From: CAYFLR01 sp964343805 | GTDB lineage: Bacteria; Bdellovibrionota_B; Oligoflexia; CAYFLR01 | Direction: 5' to 3' | Assembly (NCBI GenBank): GCA_964343805.1 | Contig: CAYFLR010000006.1 | Location: 1-64,000 of the forward strand | DNA: 64,000 nt | Shown here: one piece after another, positions 43,980 through 54,601 of the stretch | Numbering within the stretch: the stretch's first letter is position 1 | How the letters are laid out: each line of letters begins with the position of its first letter | The notes under the pieces: generated by a model | Told to the model about the DNA's origin: nothing | What the model saw: only the letters and a program-made list of their open reading frames with translations | Databases searched by the model: none | Program-made: the position numbers and the translations under genes

Positions 43980-46949
43980 ATGCAACGATCTCACTCCTAT
44001 ATTAATCATTTTTCCAAAGGCTTCAAAAAATACCATGAGCTGATGCCCTATCGAATCAAAGAGATCTTGCTCGTTTCTGGTGCCTATGATGCTTTTATTA
44101 TGGAAGGTGATGGTCTGCTCAGTGAAAAGATTTCACAAGAGTATTATGGAATGAGTTTGGCCTTCCCTCCACCCAGGTTAACTCGAGTTGACGGCGCTCA
44201 AAAGGCACTACAAATCTTAGAAGAAAAAAAGTTTGATCTCATCATTGCCATGCCTCGCCTCTTAGACATGAATGTATTTACCTTTGGTAAAATGATCAAA
44301 AAAGCCAACCCACGACTTCCGGTAATACTACTAACACATTCCACTCATCGCTTACAGGATCTAATTCATCAAAAACAAAGAGCCAGTGGGATTGATCAAG
44401 TTTTTGTTTGGCAAGGAAACACTGATATTTTGCTTGCCATCATCAAATGGGCAGAGGATCGAGTTAATGTCCGACATGATACCAAGACCGCTATGGTCCA
44501 GGTAGTCATCTTTGTGGAAGATGATCCTACCTACCGGTCTTCTCTCATGCCTATTATTTATAGAGAAATAGTCAACCAAACTCGTTCAGTTATGGAAGAA
44601 GGGATCAACCCTGAGCATCAATTGCTCAAATTGAGAGCTCGTCCCAAGCTCTTGGTTGCCACGAACTATGAAGAAGCCCTCACTCTCTACGAACAGTACA
44701 AACCATTTCTTATGACAGTCATATCTGACACTGTTTATCCTAGAAAAGGTAAGATGATCGGTGAGGCGGGAGGGAAATTACTCTCTCGTATTCATAAAGA
44801 GACCCCCCACCTTCCACTCTTACTACTCAGTTTTAGATCAGAAAATGAAGAATTAGCTCAATCCATTCCAGCTCATTTCATCAATAAGCACTCTCGCTCA
44901 CTTCACAATGAAATTAAGAATTTCTTTATTTATAATTTAGGGTTTGGAGACTTTGTTTTTAATCTTCCTTCCGGGGAGCAAGTTTCACGGGCTAAAAATC
45001 TAAGATCCTTAGAGAAGCTGCTCCCAGAGATTCCAGCTGATTCACTACACTATCATGTATCCCAAAATCATTTCTCTCGTTGGTTAATGGCTCGTTCAGA
45101 AATTATGCTGGCTATGAAATTTCGTTCCGCCAGCGCCCATGATTTTAAAACAATTGATGAGATTCGTAACTACCTTGTGTCCAATCTTCGCTCTCTACGT
45201 ACTGCCAGACAAAAGGGAGTTGTGGTTAGATTTAATCCCACTGATTATGATCCTGACGCTGAATTTATGAAAGTGGGAAATGGATCTATGGGAGGTAAAG
45301 CTAGAGGACTGGCCTTCCTATCTTATATGTTTAGGAATAATTCCCACATACTAGAAAAATATCCCGATATTGAAATCTTCCTTCCGAAAACACTTGTCTT
45401 AACTACTGAAGGTTTTGATCAGTTTATCTCAGAAAATCACTTGGAGCATTTAGCGAAAGTAGATTGTCCAGATGAAGAAATTGCCAGACAGTTTTTAGAT
45501 ACCTCCTTTCCTCAGGGAATCACGGAAAGCCTCAGACAGTATTTAGAACAGAATACTTTTCCTTTAGCAGTAAGGTCATCAAGTCTTTTAGAAGATAACC
45601 AATTTCAACCCTACGCAGGTCTTTACAGTACCTATATGATACCCAATTGTGATGGAAATATTGAAGTGAGATTGCAGCAAGCCATTAAAGCAATCAAGTT
45701 GGTTTTTGCTTCAGCATACTTTCAAGGACCTAAAGCCTATGCTCAAAGAACCTCACGCCGAATTGAAGAAGAGAAAATGGCCGTCTTACTGCAAGAAGTA
45801 ACCGGCAATAACCATCAAGGAAATTACTATCCGGATATATCTGGAGTGGCTCAGTCTTATAACTATTATCCCCTTGACTATATGAAACCCGAAGAGGGAA
45901 TTGTTCACATAGCTTTAGGACTGGGTAAAACAGTCGTGGAAGGCGAAAAGGTTCTAAGATTTTCCCCACGATATCCCCAGTTTTTACCCCACTTTTCCAA
46001 GGTGGAAGATGTCTTAAAAAATTCTCAACGTCACTTCTTTTCTCTCAAAATGGCCAACTGCATTGATGAGCTCTCACTCAGGGAGGATTCAACCCTTAGA
46101 AAAAGAGAAATTTGCGATGCAATGGATGAATTACCCATTAAAATACTCTGTAGCACCTATGTTCCAGAAGACCAGCGAATCAGAGATTCTTTTGGGGTAC
46201 CAGGACCCAAAGTCCTGACCTTCGCTCCCATTTTAAAGTTTAATACCTTCCCTCTTTCTGAAATCATTACGGATCTTTTGCATGTTGGGCAGAAAGGAAT
46301 AGGCGGACCTGTTGAAATTGAGTTTTCCATAAATCTTAATACTGGACTTCCTCAGAAACCTCAATTTTCAGTCCTCCAAATCCGCCCGATGGCCAACACA
46401 AAGAACCAAGAAGAGGTGACATTGACAGAGAAAGAGATTGAGGATTCCCTCTGTTTTTCCACCACCACTCTTGGTAATGGTGTAACAGAAGGCCTTACTA
46501 ACATCATTTATGTAAAACCTGATCAATTTAATAATGCAAATACACTACTCATAGCGAGAGAAATTTCAAAATATAATGCCCTGTTAAAAAACGAAAATAT
46601 AAACTACCTTCTCATCGGACCGGGACGCTGGGGATCGAGCGACCATTGGCTCGGTATTCCTATTGCCTGGAATGATATTTCTAATGCAAAAGCCATTGTG
46701 GAAACAGCCCTTCCTAAATTTAAACCAGATCCCTCACAAGGAACTCATCTCTTTCAAAATATTACTACCTTAGGCATTCAGTACCTCAATGTGACCTCAG
46801 CCGGGGAAGATCGCATAAACTGGGATTGGCTAAACGGCCAAAAGTTTATCAGGGAGACCTCCTATATCCGCCACGTCCAATTAGAACAACCTCTATTAGT
46901 AAAAGTAGATGGTAAACGTTCAAAAGGTGCAATACTACATAGCATATAG
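43980..46949 (+). CDS. PEP/pyruvate-binding (PEP synthase-like) protein with N-terminal receiver-like domains
   Basis: 989 residues. The first about 350 residues hold two receiver-like folds, one starting at KEILLVSGAYD and one at VQVVIFVEDDPTYRSS; the second keeps the acidic pair. From about 440 comes an ATP-grasp domain as in PEP synthase/pyruvate phosphate dikinase: GSMGGKARGLAFL, PLAVRSSSLLEDNQFQPYAG and a later GRWGSSDHWLG. The His-phosphorylation and PEP-binding C-terminal domains of a full PEP synthase are missing. It may be a signalling or kinase-like protein rather than a metabolic enzyme. The layout is known from several bacterial phyla but its function is not known to me. Confidence 0.82.
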   Translation: MQRSHSYINHFSKGFKKYHELMPYRIKEILLVSGAYDAFIMEGDGLLSEKISQEYYGMSLAFPPPRLTRVDGAQKALQILEEKKFDLIIAMPRLLDMNVFTFGKMIKKANPRLPVILLTHSTHRLQDLIHQKQRASGIDQVFVWQGNTDILLAIIKWAEDRVNVRHDTKTAMVQVVIFVEDDPTYRSSLMPIIYREIVNQTRSVMEEGINPEHQLLKLRARPKLLVATNYEEALTLYEQYKPFLMTVISDTVYPRKGKMIGEAGGKLLSRIHKETPHLPLLLLSFRSENEELAQSIPAHFINKHSRSLHNEIKNFFIYNLGFGDFVFNLPSGEQVSRAKNLRSLEKLLPEIPADSLHYHVSQNHFSRWLMARSEIMLAMKFRSASAHDFKTIDEIRNYLVSNLRSLRTARQKGVVVRFNPTDYDPDAEFMKVGNGSMGGKARGLAFLSYMFRNNSHILEKYPDIEIFLPKTLVLTTEGFDQFISENHLEHLAKVDCPDEEIARQFLDTSFPQGITESLRQYLEQNTFPLAVRSSSLLEDNQFQPYAGLYSTYMIPNCDGNIEVRLQQAIKAIKLVFASAYFQGPKAYAQRTSRRIEEEKMAVLLQEVTGNNHQGNYYPDISGVAQSYNYYPLDYMKPEEGIVHIALGLGKTVVEGEKVLRFSPRYPQFLPHFSKVEDVLKNSQRHFFSLKMANCIDELSLREDSTLRKREICDAMDELPIKILCSTYVPEDQRIRDSFGVPGPKVLTFAPILKFNTFPLSEIITDLLHVGQKGIGGPVEIEFSINLNTGLPQKPQFSVLQIRPMANTKNQEEVTLTEKEIEDSLCFSTTTLGNGVTEGLTNIIYVKPDQFNNANTLLIAREISKYNALLKNENINYLLIGPGRWGSSDHWLGIPIAWNDISNAKAIVETALPKFKPDPSQGTHLFQNITTLGIQYLNVTSAGEDRINWDWLNGQKFIRETSYIRHVQLEQPLLVKVDGKRSKGAILHSI

Positions 46950-47076
46950 TTAATAAAATGGACAAAATTGTGTTGCAGTCCCTATTTCGGAGTGCTAATG
47001 TCTTTTCCACGCACAATTTAGTATGGTGACCGCAACGGTCTCATACCTAGCTCAACTAATTGTTTGGAGGCCTGTT

Positions 47077-48426
47077 ATGTCTGATATTATCCAAAAACTT
47101 AAAGACAGAGATCCCAATCAGCATGAATTTCATCAGGCTGTCGGTGAAGTGATTGAATCTATCCAACCCGTCATCGAAAGGCACCCTGAATTTCAACATG
47201 CAAGGATTCTAGAAAGAATTATTGAACCTGAACGTGTACTCATGTTTCGCGTTCCTTGGGTAGATGACCGAGGTGAAGTACAGGTAAATAGAGGTTTCAG
47301 AATTGAAATGAACAGCGCTATTGGTCCTTACAAAGGTGGACTTCGTTTTCATCCTTCAGTCAACCTAAGTATCCTTAAGTTCTTAGCATTTGAACAAGTT
47401 TTCAAAAATGCTTTAACGACTCTCCCCATGGGTGGTGGTAAAGGTGGTAGTGACTTTGATCCTAAAGGAAAATCTGATAATGAAGTTATGCGTTTTTGCC
47501 AAAGCTTTATGACCGAATTATCCAGGCACATTGGACCTAACACTGACGTACCTGCAGGTGACATTGGTGTGGGTGGTCGTGAAATTGGTTTCCTTTTTGG
47601 TATGTACAAAAGACTTAAAAATGAGTTTACCGGTGTCTTAACTGGTAAAAGCTTAAACTGGGGTGGAAGCCTCATTCGTCCAGAAGCAACCGGTTATGGT
47701 AGTGTTTATTTTGCAGCTGAAATGCTTAATACTAAAAATGAAACTTTTGAAGGTAAAACTTGTCTAGTTTCTGGCTCTGGAAACGTTGCTCAATTCACCG
47801 TTGAGAAGATTTTGGATCTTGGAGGAAAGGTTGTTACTCTCTCTGACTCTTCCGGTTATATTTATGATGAAGCTGGTATCGATCGTGAGAAACTCCAATA
47901 TGTAATGCAACTCAAAAACGTAAAACGGGGTCGTATCAACGAGTATGCTGAGAAGTATTCATCTGCAACCTATACTGCATCTGATGCTTCCCTAGACCAC
48001 AACCCACTCTGGAACCATAAAGCACATTGTGCATTCCCAAGTGCAACCCAGAACGAAATCAATGCCAAAGATGCTCAAAACCTTCTTAACAACGGCGTAT
48101 ACGTAGTTAGTGAAGGCGCTAATATGCCTACAACTCCAGATGGCGTTAACCTTTTTGTTGAAAATAAAATTCTCTACGGACCAGGAAAAGCTGCTGATGC
48201 TGGTGGTGTGGCTGTTTCTGGATTAGAAATGTCACAAAACAGCATGCGTTTAGCATGGCCACGTGAAGAAGTTGATAATCGTTTACAACAAATTATGAAG
48301 AGCATTCACAAATCTTGTATGGACGCTTCCAATGAATATGGAACTCCAGGAAACTATGTAAATGGTGCTAACATTGCTGGTTTCTTAAAAGTTGTTCACG
48401 CTATGATGGATCAAGGTGTTGTATAA
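47077..48426 (+). CDS. gdhA: NADP-type glutamate dehydrogenase
   Basis: 449 residues from ATG 47077 after GGAGG. The substrate site is YKGGLRFHPSVN and PMGGGKGGSDFDPKGKSD (Lys 122 in GGGKGG), followed by PAGDIGVGGREIG and TGYGSVYF; the cofactor-binding GSGNVAQFT comes later. Length and sequence match hexameric bacterial GdhA, which makes glutamate from 2-oxoglutarate and ammonia. Codon use looks more uniform than in the neighbours, as in highly expressed genes. An intrinsic terminator follows. Confidence 0.95.
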   Translation: MSDIIQKLKDRDPNQHEFHQAVGEVIESIQPVIERHPEFQHARILERIIEPERVLMFRVPWVDDRGEVQVNRGFRIEMNSAIGPYKGGLRFHPSVNLSILKFLAFEQVFKNALTTLPMGGGKGGSDFDPKGKSDNEVMRFCQSFMTELSRHIGPNTDVPAGDIGVGGREIGFLFGMYKRLKNEFTGVLTGKSLNWGGSLIRPEATGYGSVYFAAEMLNTKNETFEGKTCLVSGSGNVAQFTVEKILDLGGKVVTLSDSSGYIYDEAGIDREKLQYVMQLKNVKRGRINEYAEKYSSATYTASDASLDHNPLWNHKAHCAFPSATQNEINAKDAQNLLNNGVYVVSEGANMPTTPDGVNLFVENKILYGPGKAADAGGVAVSGLEMSQNSMRLAWPREEVDNRLQQIMKSIHKSCMDASNEYGTPGNYVNGANIAGFLKVVHAMMDQGVV

Positions 48427-48452
48427 CACTTTTGTGACAATCTAAATTTATA

Positions 48453-48491
48453 AACGCTATCAGCCTCTGGTTGGTAGCGTTTTTTTTGTTA
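48453..48491 (+). terminator. gdhA intrinsic terminator
   Basis: aacgctatc pairs with ggtagcgtt around agcctctggtt-type loop, followed by eight T. It starts 27 nt after the gdhA stop. A near copy lies at 49734-49770. Confidence 0.85.
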
Positions 48492-48512
48492 CCTATGAAC
48501 CTTGATCCCCAA

Positions 48513-49676
48513 TCAACTCAACCCAATTGCCGCAAAACCCTCACGCCAGTGCAGACAATTTATACCTTCTAATAATTGATTTAAAGGGTCGTTGGAGAAA
48601 ACATAGCAATCTGCTTCACCAAAACTTGACATCAAATCAAAGGTTGATTTCAAAGCAACGATGTCTATTTTACTAGCAGATTTGATTTCAATTAAAGCAG
48701 GTTTACTCTCTGGTCGTATAATCACCACGTCAATTTCTGCATCGTCTTTGGTACAAAGATAAGAGAGCTCCCAATCAGGTTTGAAATAACTAGAAAGTTT
48801 AAACAATTCAGTTATAATGTACTGCTCAAATAGTTCTCCATAGTAGCTTGTCCCTGCTTTGGGAATGACATCTAAGTGACGAGATAATGCACGACCAACT
48901 CCAGTGTCAAATATGTAAAACTTGGGATGCTGTCTCAATCTTTTTCTGAATGAGCCGCTGTATGCAGGTAGAGTAAAACCGATTAAGGTATCTTCTAATA
49001 TTTCAAAATAACTTCGAATGGTGTTGTGGTCAGTACCAACATCTCTACCTATTTTAGAGGCATTGATAACTTTTCCATTCATTTGCCCAGCCAGACGAAT
49101 AAATTTTCGAAAAGGAGTTAAATTTCTTACTAGCTGCTCTGCCACAACCTCTTCTGATAAATAAACTTGCACATAAGCTTGCAGAATATCCTTCTTTTCT
49201 GATTCTTCCTCCGATAAAAATACTTGAGGAAGAGTTCCCCAGTGTAGTACCTTATCAAGGTTAAAGTCCTGTGGATTAAGTTCGCTATGAACAAACGACC
49301 ATAAGGACCTAAGGGCTGCTCGACCTCCCAATAGATTTGCCTTTCCTCTTTTTAATTTTCTCGCACTAGACCCTGTTAAAATGAAGCGAAACCTTTTATC
49401 ATGAATTTTTAATTGAACAACATCAAGTAATTTTGGAATCTTTTGAATCTCATCAATGATAATGGTGTTAATTTTACTGTCTAGTGAATCTAAAAACCGA
49501 CCAAAACTACCGATATCTTCACTAAATCGCTCTTCAATTTCAGGATCCAATAAGTCTATGTAATAGCAGAAATCTTTAGAAAACTGTTCTTTCAATAGAG
49601 TTGTTTTGCCAGTTGATCTTGGACCAAATAGAAAAAAATCTAAATTTTTAGGCAGCTTAACCAATCTTGTAATCAT
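48513..49676 (-). CDS. AAA-family ATPase with DUF4143-type C-terminus
   Basis: 387 residues. Walker A GPRSTGKTT near residue 18, Walker B IIIDEIQK near 72 and FILTGSSARKLKRG as sensor. The C-terminal half is DUF4143-like and ends with DDAEIDVVIIRPESKPALIEIKSA, a good PD-(D/E)xK-type core (E..D, then EIK). It differs from the member at 7791-9077. No Shine-Dalgarno is seen; an 11-bp perfect palindrome covers the start codon region. The gene lies between two near-identical terminators, which suggests late insertion. Confidence 0.87.
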   Translation of the reverse strand: MITRLVKLPKNLDFFLFGPRSTGKTTLLKEQFSKDFCYYIDLLDPEIEERFSEDIGSFGRFLDSLDSKINTIIIDEIQKIPKLLDVVQLKIHDKRFRFILTGSSARKLKRGKANLLGGRAALRSLWSFVHSELNPQDFNLDKVLHWGTLPQVFLSEEESEKKDILQAYVQVYLSEEVVAEQLVRNLTPFRKFIRLAGQMNGKVINASKIGRDVGTDHNTIRSYFEILEDTLIGFTLPAYSGSFRKRLRQHPKFYIFDTGVGRALSRHLDVIPKAGTSYYGELFEQYIITELFKLSSYFKPDWELSYLCTKDDAEIDVVIIRPESKPALIEIKSASKIDIVALKSTFDLMSSFGEADCYVFSNDPLNQLLEGINCLHWREGFAAIGLS

Positions 49677-49707
49677 ACTTACAAAGTGTACGCCATTTTG
49701 TAAGTAT
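49675..49707. promoter_or_regulatory. 11-bp perfect inverted repeat at start of AAA gene
   Basis: atacttacaaa (49675-49685) and tttgtaagtat (49697-49707) are perfect inverted copies separated by 11 nt. The left arm includes the first two bases of the start codon. It may be an operator for autoregulation or a hairpin over the translation start. Confidence 0.5.
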
Positions 49708-49733
49708 GTTCCACTTTTTTCTTACTTACTTGC

Positions 49734-49770
49734 AACGCTATCAGCCTCTGGCTGGTAGTGTTTTTTGTGA
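49734..49770 (+). terminator. second copy of the gdhA terminator
   Basis: Matches 48453-48491 with only about three differences (ggctggtagtg against ggttggtagcg, shorter T run). No plus-strand gene ends here, since the gene to its left runs on the minus strand, so it looks like a duplicated or displaced terminator. Confidence 0.7.
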
Positions 49771-49820
49771 GGTTTCCCCCACACCTGTTAGAAAAAACAT
49801 AACACCAATAGGAGTTCACA

Positions 49821-50066
49821 ATGAAAAGCAAATTATTAAAAACAGCCATCATAGCCATCATCTGCACCGTCCCTTTATCCATCCAAGCAAATCCCCTCGG
49901 ATCACTTCTGAATGGGTTTAGCAATAGAGCCGACATCCCGGTGGAGGTGGGAAAAGAATCCTTAGAAAACTTAAAAGAGGGACAATTCATGTCCTATGAG
50001 TGGATAAATAGCGAAGGTCAATGTGCCCGGAATATACCGACAAGACTGCGGACATCTAACCACTGA
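49821..50066 (+). CDS. small secreted protein, possibly truncated
   Basis: 81 residues, ATG after AGGAG. Signal peptide MKSKLLKTAIIAIICTVPLS ends near QAN (25). The mature part of about 57 residues is polar and ends abruptly in NIPTRLRTSNH; its last part does not look like a folded end, so it may be the remains of a longer gene. It is convergent with the propeller-like gene, 18 nt away. Confidence 0.5.
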   Translation: MKSKLLKTAIIAIICTVPLSIQANPLGSLLNGFSNRADIPVEVGKESLENLKEGQFMSYEWINSEGQCARNIPTRLRTSNH

Positions 50067-50084
50067 CTTAACTGACCTACAGAC

Positions 50085-53000
50085 TTACGGCAAGAGATAT
50101 TCCCCCATCCCTAACATACCATTACGTTTATAGAGGAAAATAAGAGTAGGCTGTGTGCCGTCTGGATCAAATGCCACGTTACGACCAGTACAGGTAATTC
50201 CGCTCACTCCTAAATCTAACTCTGCTTTTACTGCCTGGGTTCGGTTGTAACGATAAAGCTTTCCATTGGTTGCACAATAGTAAATAACTATATCGTCTTG
50301 GTTTCCTTCTCCATTGGCATCGGCCACCCCAATTTTCCGCTGTGCAAAACCACGAATGAGATTGTCACCCGCCTCGGTAGATGGAATGGAGTAAGAGGCC
50401 AGTTGATCAGATCCATTTATATAATAAATCTTATCACTCCCCACCAAACTAAAGTACCATTTATCAACCAAATAAGAAGCTCCGGTATAGGTAGCATCCG
50501 CACTGCTAGGAAGGATACATGCTGTATTAGCGGTTCCATCGGAACATATTCCACTAGTTGAAACAGGCTCCTCATTATCTCCTAAATAGTGAGTCTGAGT
50601 TCCATCGGCCATAGCCCATATTTTCATTAGGGAGTTGGTTCCATCAGTTTTGGTAATAATAGATAAAACTTCAGTGGTGGTAGCCCCTAAAATACGTGGC
50701 ATATAACCACCTAACTGGATACTAGTACCCGATAAACCATCGGCTGCGGAGTAAGTGGTTCCACTGCCTCCAGCAATAGTACCGATAAAATTACCCCATG
50801 AGTAGGTATCTCCCCCTCCTTCGGTCAATTTACCCACAGCTTCTTTGCCCATGGGAAAAACTAAATTCTTTTTTGAATTATCATAGAAGAAACCAAAATC
50901 ACCGTAGCCGTAGGTATCTCCTACTGTAACGGTACTAGTGAGATGTGCAGAGGTGGCGAGCACAGGGACAGTGTTAATTCCATTTCCGGCGATCCCCCTT
51001 ATGTCATCAGTTTTCACAAAGGAACGGAACCTTTTTTCTTCATGATCCAAGGTAAAAACCTCACTATCGGTATCAAAGAAGAGAAACCGGTCAATCTCAT
51101 TGAAACGAGAGACAAGAGCTGGATTGGTATCCCCTGCAGAGAAACTGACTCCCATCATGGTAACAATTTTCCCTCCGGAATTGATGGTTCTAACTAAGCC
51201 TCTATCGAGAATGTAAACAGCATCTTTCCCATCATCTTTATCTTTGGCAATATACACATCGAGAATGTCCATATCACATTCAGTCGCTTTGGTACTATCA
51301 CTGCAACTTCCACTGGTTCCAGTTCCAGCTAGTAAGGTCCATTCACCAGATGTGCTGACGTATTTATACAATTGTCCTTTTTCTTTTGAAAATGCATACA
51401 TTTTGCCATTTCGACCAAAAACTCGAGTGGAATTACGAGTGAAATCAGCATCATTATTAATTAATGGAGGATGACTAGTGTCTGCTGAGATTCCAGTTAC
51501 AGGGTCAATATTAGAGTGACTCACATAAGAAGAAGTTTGACAATCTCCGGTATCTTCACCTTCAAAGAGAGTAAACAGCCCTGTAACCGCCGCGTTGGTA
51601 ATATCATAATTCAGTCCCACATGCCTAAATTTACAAGCAGAGATATCTTTACTTACAAAAGAGCCATTTCCACTTGGAACTATTCCAATAACTTTATATT
51701 CACCTCTTTTAAAATATCGGATCCGCCCTCCGGAAGAAGGGGCCGTAAAGTAAGATTCTGATCTAAAAACGATGTCCCCATTAGGCAGTACATAAAAAGG
51801 TGCCGTGACCTCATCCACGCTGGTATAATCAGAAAGATCAGCATCGTTCCCTGGAAATTGGATATATACTTTGGTGGGATTAACATTAGCAGTACCCGAA
51901 GGAGGATCAGTCATCGCAGTCCCACCACTTATCAAGGTATCAATGGTTGGATTACCAATGGTGGTATCAATTATGCGGATGCGATCATAATCCCAAACCA
52001 ACACTCGATCTTCTGGGTCTAAGGCTATTTTAACAGGATGTTTTAAACTGGCCTGAAATTCGCCTCCTAAGTTCTTAACAGTTTGCCCATCTCCAGTTTG
52101 GGTCCCGGTAGTGGGAATTAAAACTCGCTGAATTCCATCACTGGGATGAACCTGCAAAATACCTCTCTCTTTATCTCTAAAATACACTGTTCCATTTTTT
52201 GCCACTAATAGAGAGCCTGGGTATCCATACCGCTCTGACCGATTCTCATACATAAACATGGATGCAACAGCACTTCCATCTGTACCTGGATCCACATTTC
52301 CAGCCAAAGGACGGAATTTAGCAATATTCAAAGGTGCAGAAGTGATAGTGGAAGTAATCCCATCTAAATCCTTAACAAACATCCTTATTGCCATATAACT
52401 GGTACTTCCATTTCGATCTTTCCAACGATAACAGCCGGTCATATACTGAAGTTCAGTATTTCCAATGGAGGTCTCGTGGTTCACGGTACAAGCTGAATTG
52501 GATTGATTTGCTAGGTTTTCTGCAATCAGAGTGTAATTCACATCGTCATAGGTCACATAGAGAGATATTCCGTTTTCTGCCACTCCAATATCATCACGGA
52601 TATTCCACTGAATAAAAACATCGTCATTTGCTCCAAACTGCATAGCGGCATTGGAAGCCGGATAATCAGAACTGGAGGTGTTAGCTACGTGAAATTTAAG
52701 AACTTCAGGCGCTCCAGAGGGAGCGTAGTTAATGGTATCCATATCTAGTTGGGAACTTCCTATCCCAGAATTACCAAGATCGGTAATATTACCTGCTTCA
52801 TCTTGAGCCCAAATATAGAGATAGAAAATGCCAGGCGAGAAACCAATGAGGTAAGGATAGTCAACTACGTCCAACTGCTTTGCCGGCGGCAATCCAAAGG
52901 TTCCTAAATTCACTGGTATGAAACACGAATCACCAGCAATAGGTTTGGAAGAGTCATTGAACTTAATGCAGATATTATTAATCTTTGTAAAAAAGTCTGA

Positions 53001-53198
53001 AACTTTAAAAGAAACTCGCACATTGGTATTTCGAGTTAACCCGGTGGGAGAATCAGGCCCTCCATCGATCTTCATTTTACTAAAGGTGGCAGGATCCTTG
53101 TCGTAAGTAATATCAAAAACCTTTGGAACACCAGTTACAAAATAGCTTCTCTTACCCCAGACATACACCTTATGAATTTTACTGTCTTCTCCTTGCAA
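50085..53198 (-). pseudogene. C-terminal part of frameshifted propeller-like lipoprotein
   Basis: 1037 residues from a TTG that is not a real start: the frame is open up to about 53278 and reads on as FREQPAPNDSGWQEC, which joins naturally to the N-terminal frame at 53135-54601. A 2-nt excess in a ctctct (AG) run at 53265-53270 separates them. Contents: Ig-like segments first (KVSDFFTKINNICIKF..., FIQWNIRDDIGV), then several NHL/propeller-like repeats (HPVKIALDPEDRVLVWDYDR, VYIAKDKDDGKDAVYILDRG and others), and a final KLYRYNRTQ. Each blade-like unit has GDG-rich turns and few Cys. Probably a surface lipoprotein; the frameshift may be an assembly error. Confidence 0.75.
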
Positions 53199-54601
53199 GG
53201 TGTGGAGAATAGAGCCTGAGTTGGTAATACACTCTTGCCAACCCGAATCATTAGGAGCAGGTTGCTCTCTGAAAACATATCACAACTGATGGCGGTTAGT
53301 TTTACATCTTTTGAACTGGTGATGGCACTAGAGAAAAGCTCCATTTCCGGGGTCTCAATATCATCATCACTGACTTCTACTTTGATTTTAAGCGGATCCA
53401 TACCATCCCCTGATATGGTAACCTCCCCAGTATCAGGATTGAGATCTTCATTTTCCTCAACTCCCGCAATTTCAATCTCTTGATACTCATCATAATCATC
53501 TTCTTTAAAGATCATTGAGGCGTTGGACTTAATTTCAATCGGGCCCTTGGTCACGGAAACTTTGATTTCTTTATAGAGCTTGGGTTTAGTCAGCAAGCGA
53601 AGTTTGACAAGTCCACTACTTCCTTCTTCCACTTTCAGCTCTTTAACATTGGTCTCCATGGCCAAATTTATGGCCACCGCTTCATCCTTTAAGATCTGGA
53701 TATTTGCTAGCTGTTCTTCTGAAAAATCGGTCTTGGAAAGGACACTTTGTATCAGATTGGAGTAACTGGCCAATAACTGTCGAGAAGTTCCTAAGCGAAT
53801 GGGATCCTTTCCCTCTTTTCCATCAAACGAACCATCTAAAATATCCAGCGCGAGGTATTTAATGATAGTATTCAGAGCCAAATTAGAGTTTTTAGCAATA
53901 ACTCCAATCAATTGAACCATTAAACCATGCAATTGATCACTTTCATCTAAAGTATGGACATCTCCTTCCAAGGGAAAAGCGTTCTTGACAATCTCACTGC
54001 TGGCTTTTATTTGAGAAAGGGTTAAGCCCGATGAACTATCACTATCATTACTTCCTTTGTTTGCTAGATTCTCTTTTTTAATTGCAGCGGCTGCCACCTC
54101 GAGAACGAGAGTCGTAAAAACATTCACATTGTATGTGGCAGCCTCATTTACATTATCAACGTAAACATTAAGAGTGATTGATCGCTCAACCGGATCTAAC
54201 TCAGTTGCTGCTAAAACTTTAGTAGCCCTGACAGTGTGAATTAAGGTTCTAGGGGCCGCGCCTTCATCACTGACCTCAGTTGCCTCCAACACAGGAAATT
54301 GATAGAGACCCTGACTGTTGGCTTGCACCGGAGCAAAGGATGAATTCAGAGTTTCTTCTCCTTCCTCCTGCTGAAACATACTCACTGCAGCCGACTGCAA
54401 TATCTCCCCATAAAAGGCTTTTCCTTGAATAAAAGAAGGCTTCACCGCTTCCGCTATTTCAATTTCAGGAGGAGCAGCAATCTCAGACAGAGGTTCACTA
54501 TCTTCCTCTCTTTTACAAGACAAAGAAGCAGCTAGAATCGTCAGACAGAGAAAAATTCCCGCTAACCTCTTGATAATCACTTGATTCCAGCAATAATTCA
54601 T
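53135..54601 (-). pseudogene. N-terminal part of frameshifted propeller-like lipoprotein
   Basis: 488-residue frame. Lipobox SLSC near residue 30 after LAGIFLCLTILAA; the charged REEDSEP follows. Residues about 50-150 look like a carboxypeptidase-regulatory or Ig-like domain, 150-330 are helical, and 340-420 resemble a Calx-beta-type strand set with acidic calcium-like loops (EEDDYDEYQEIEI, VSDDDIETPEM). The true frame ends at AISCDMFSE; the rest (53135-53266) is out of frame. With the C-terminal part, and minus 2 nt, the protein would have about 1504 residues, and 4517 minus 2 nt is divisible by 3. Confidence 0.75.
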
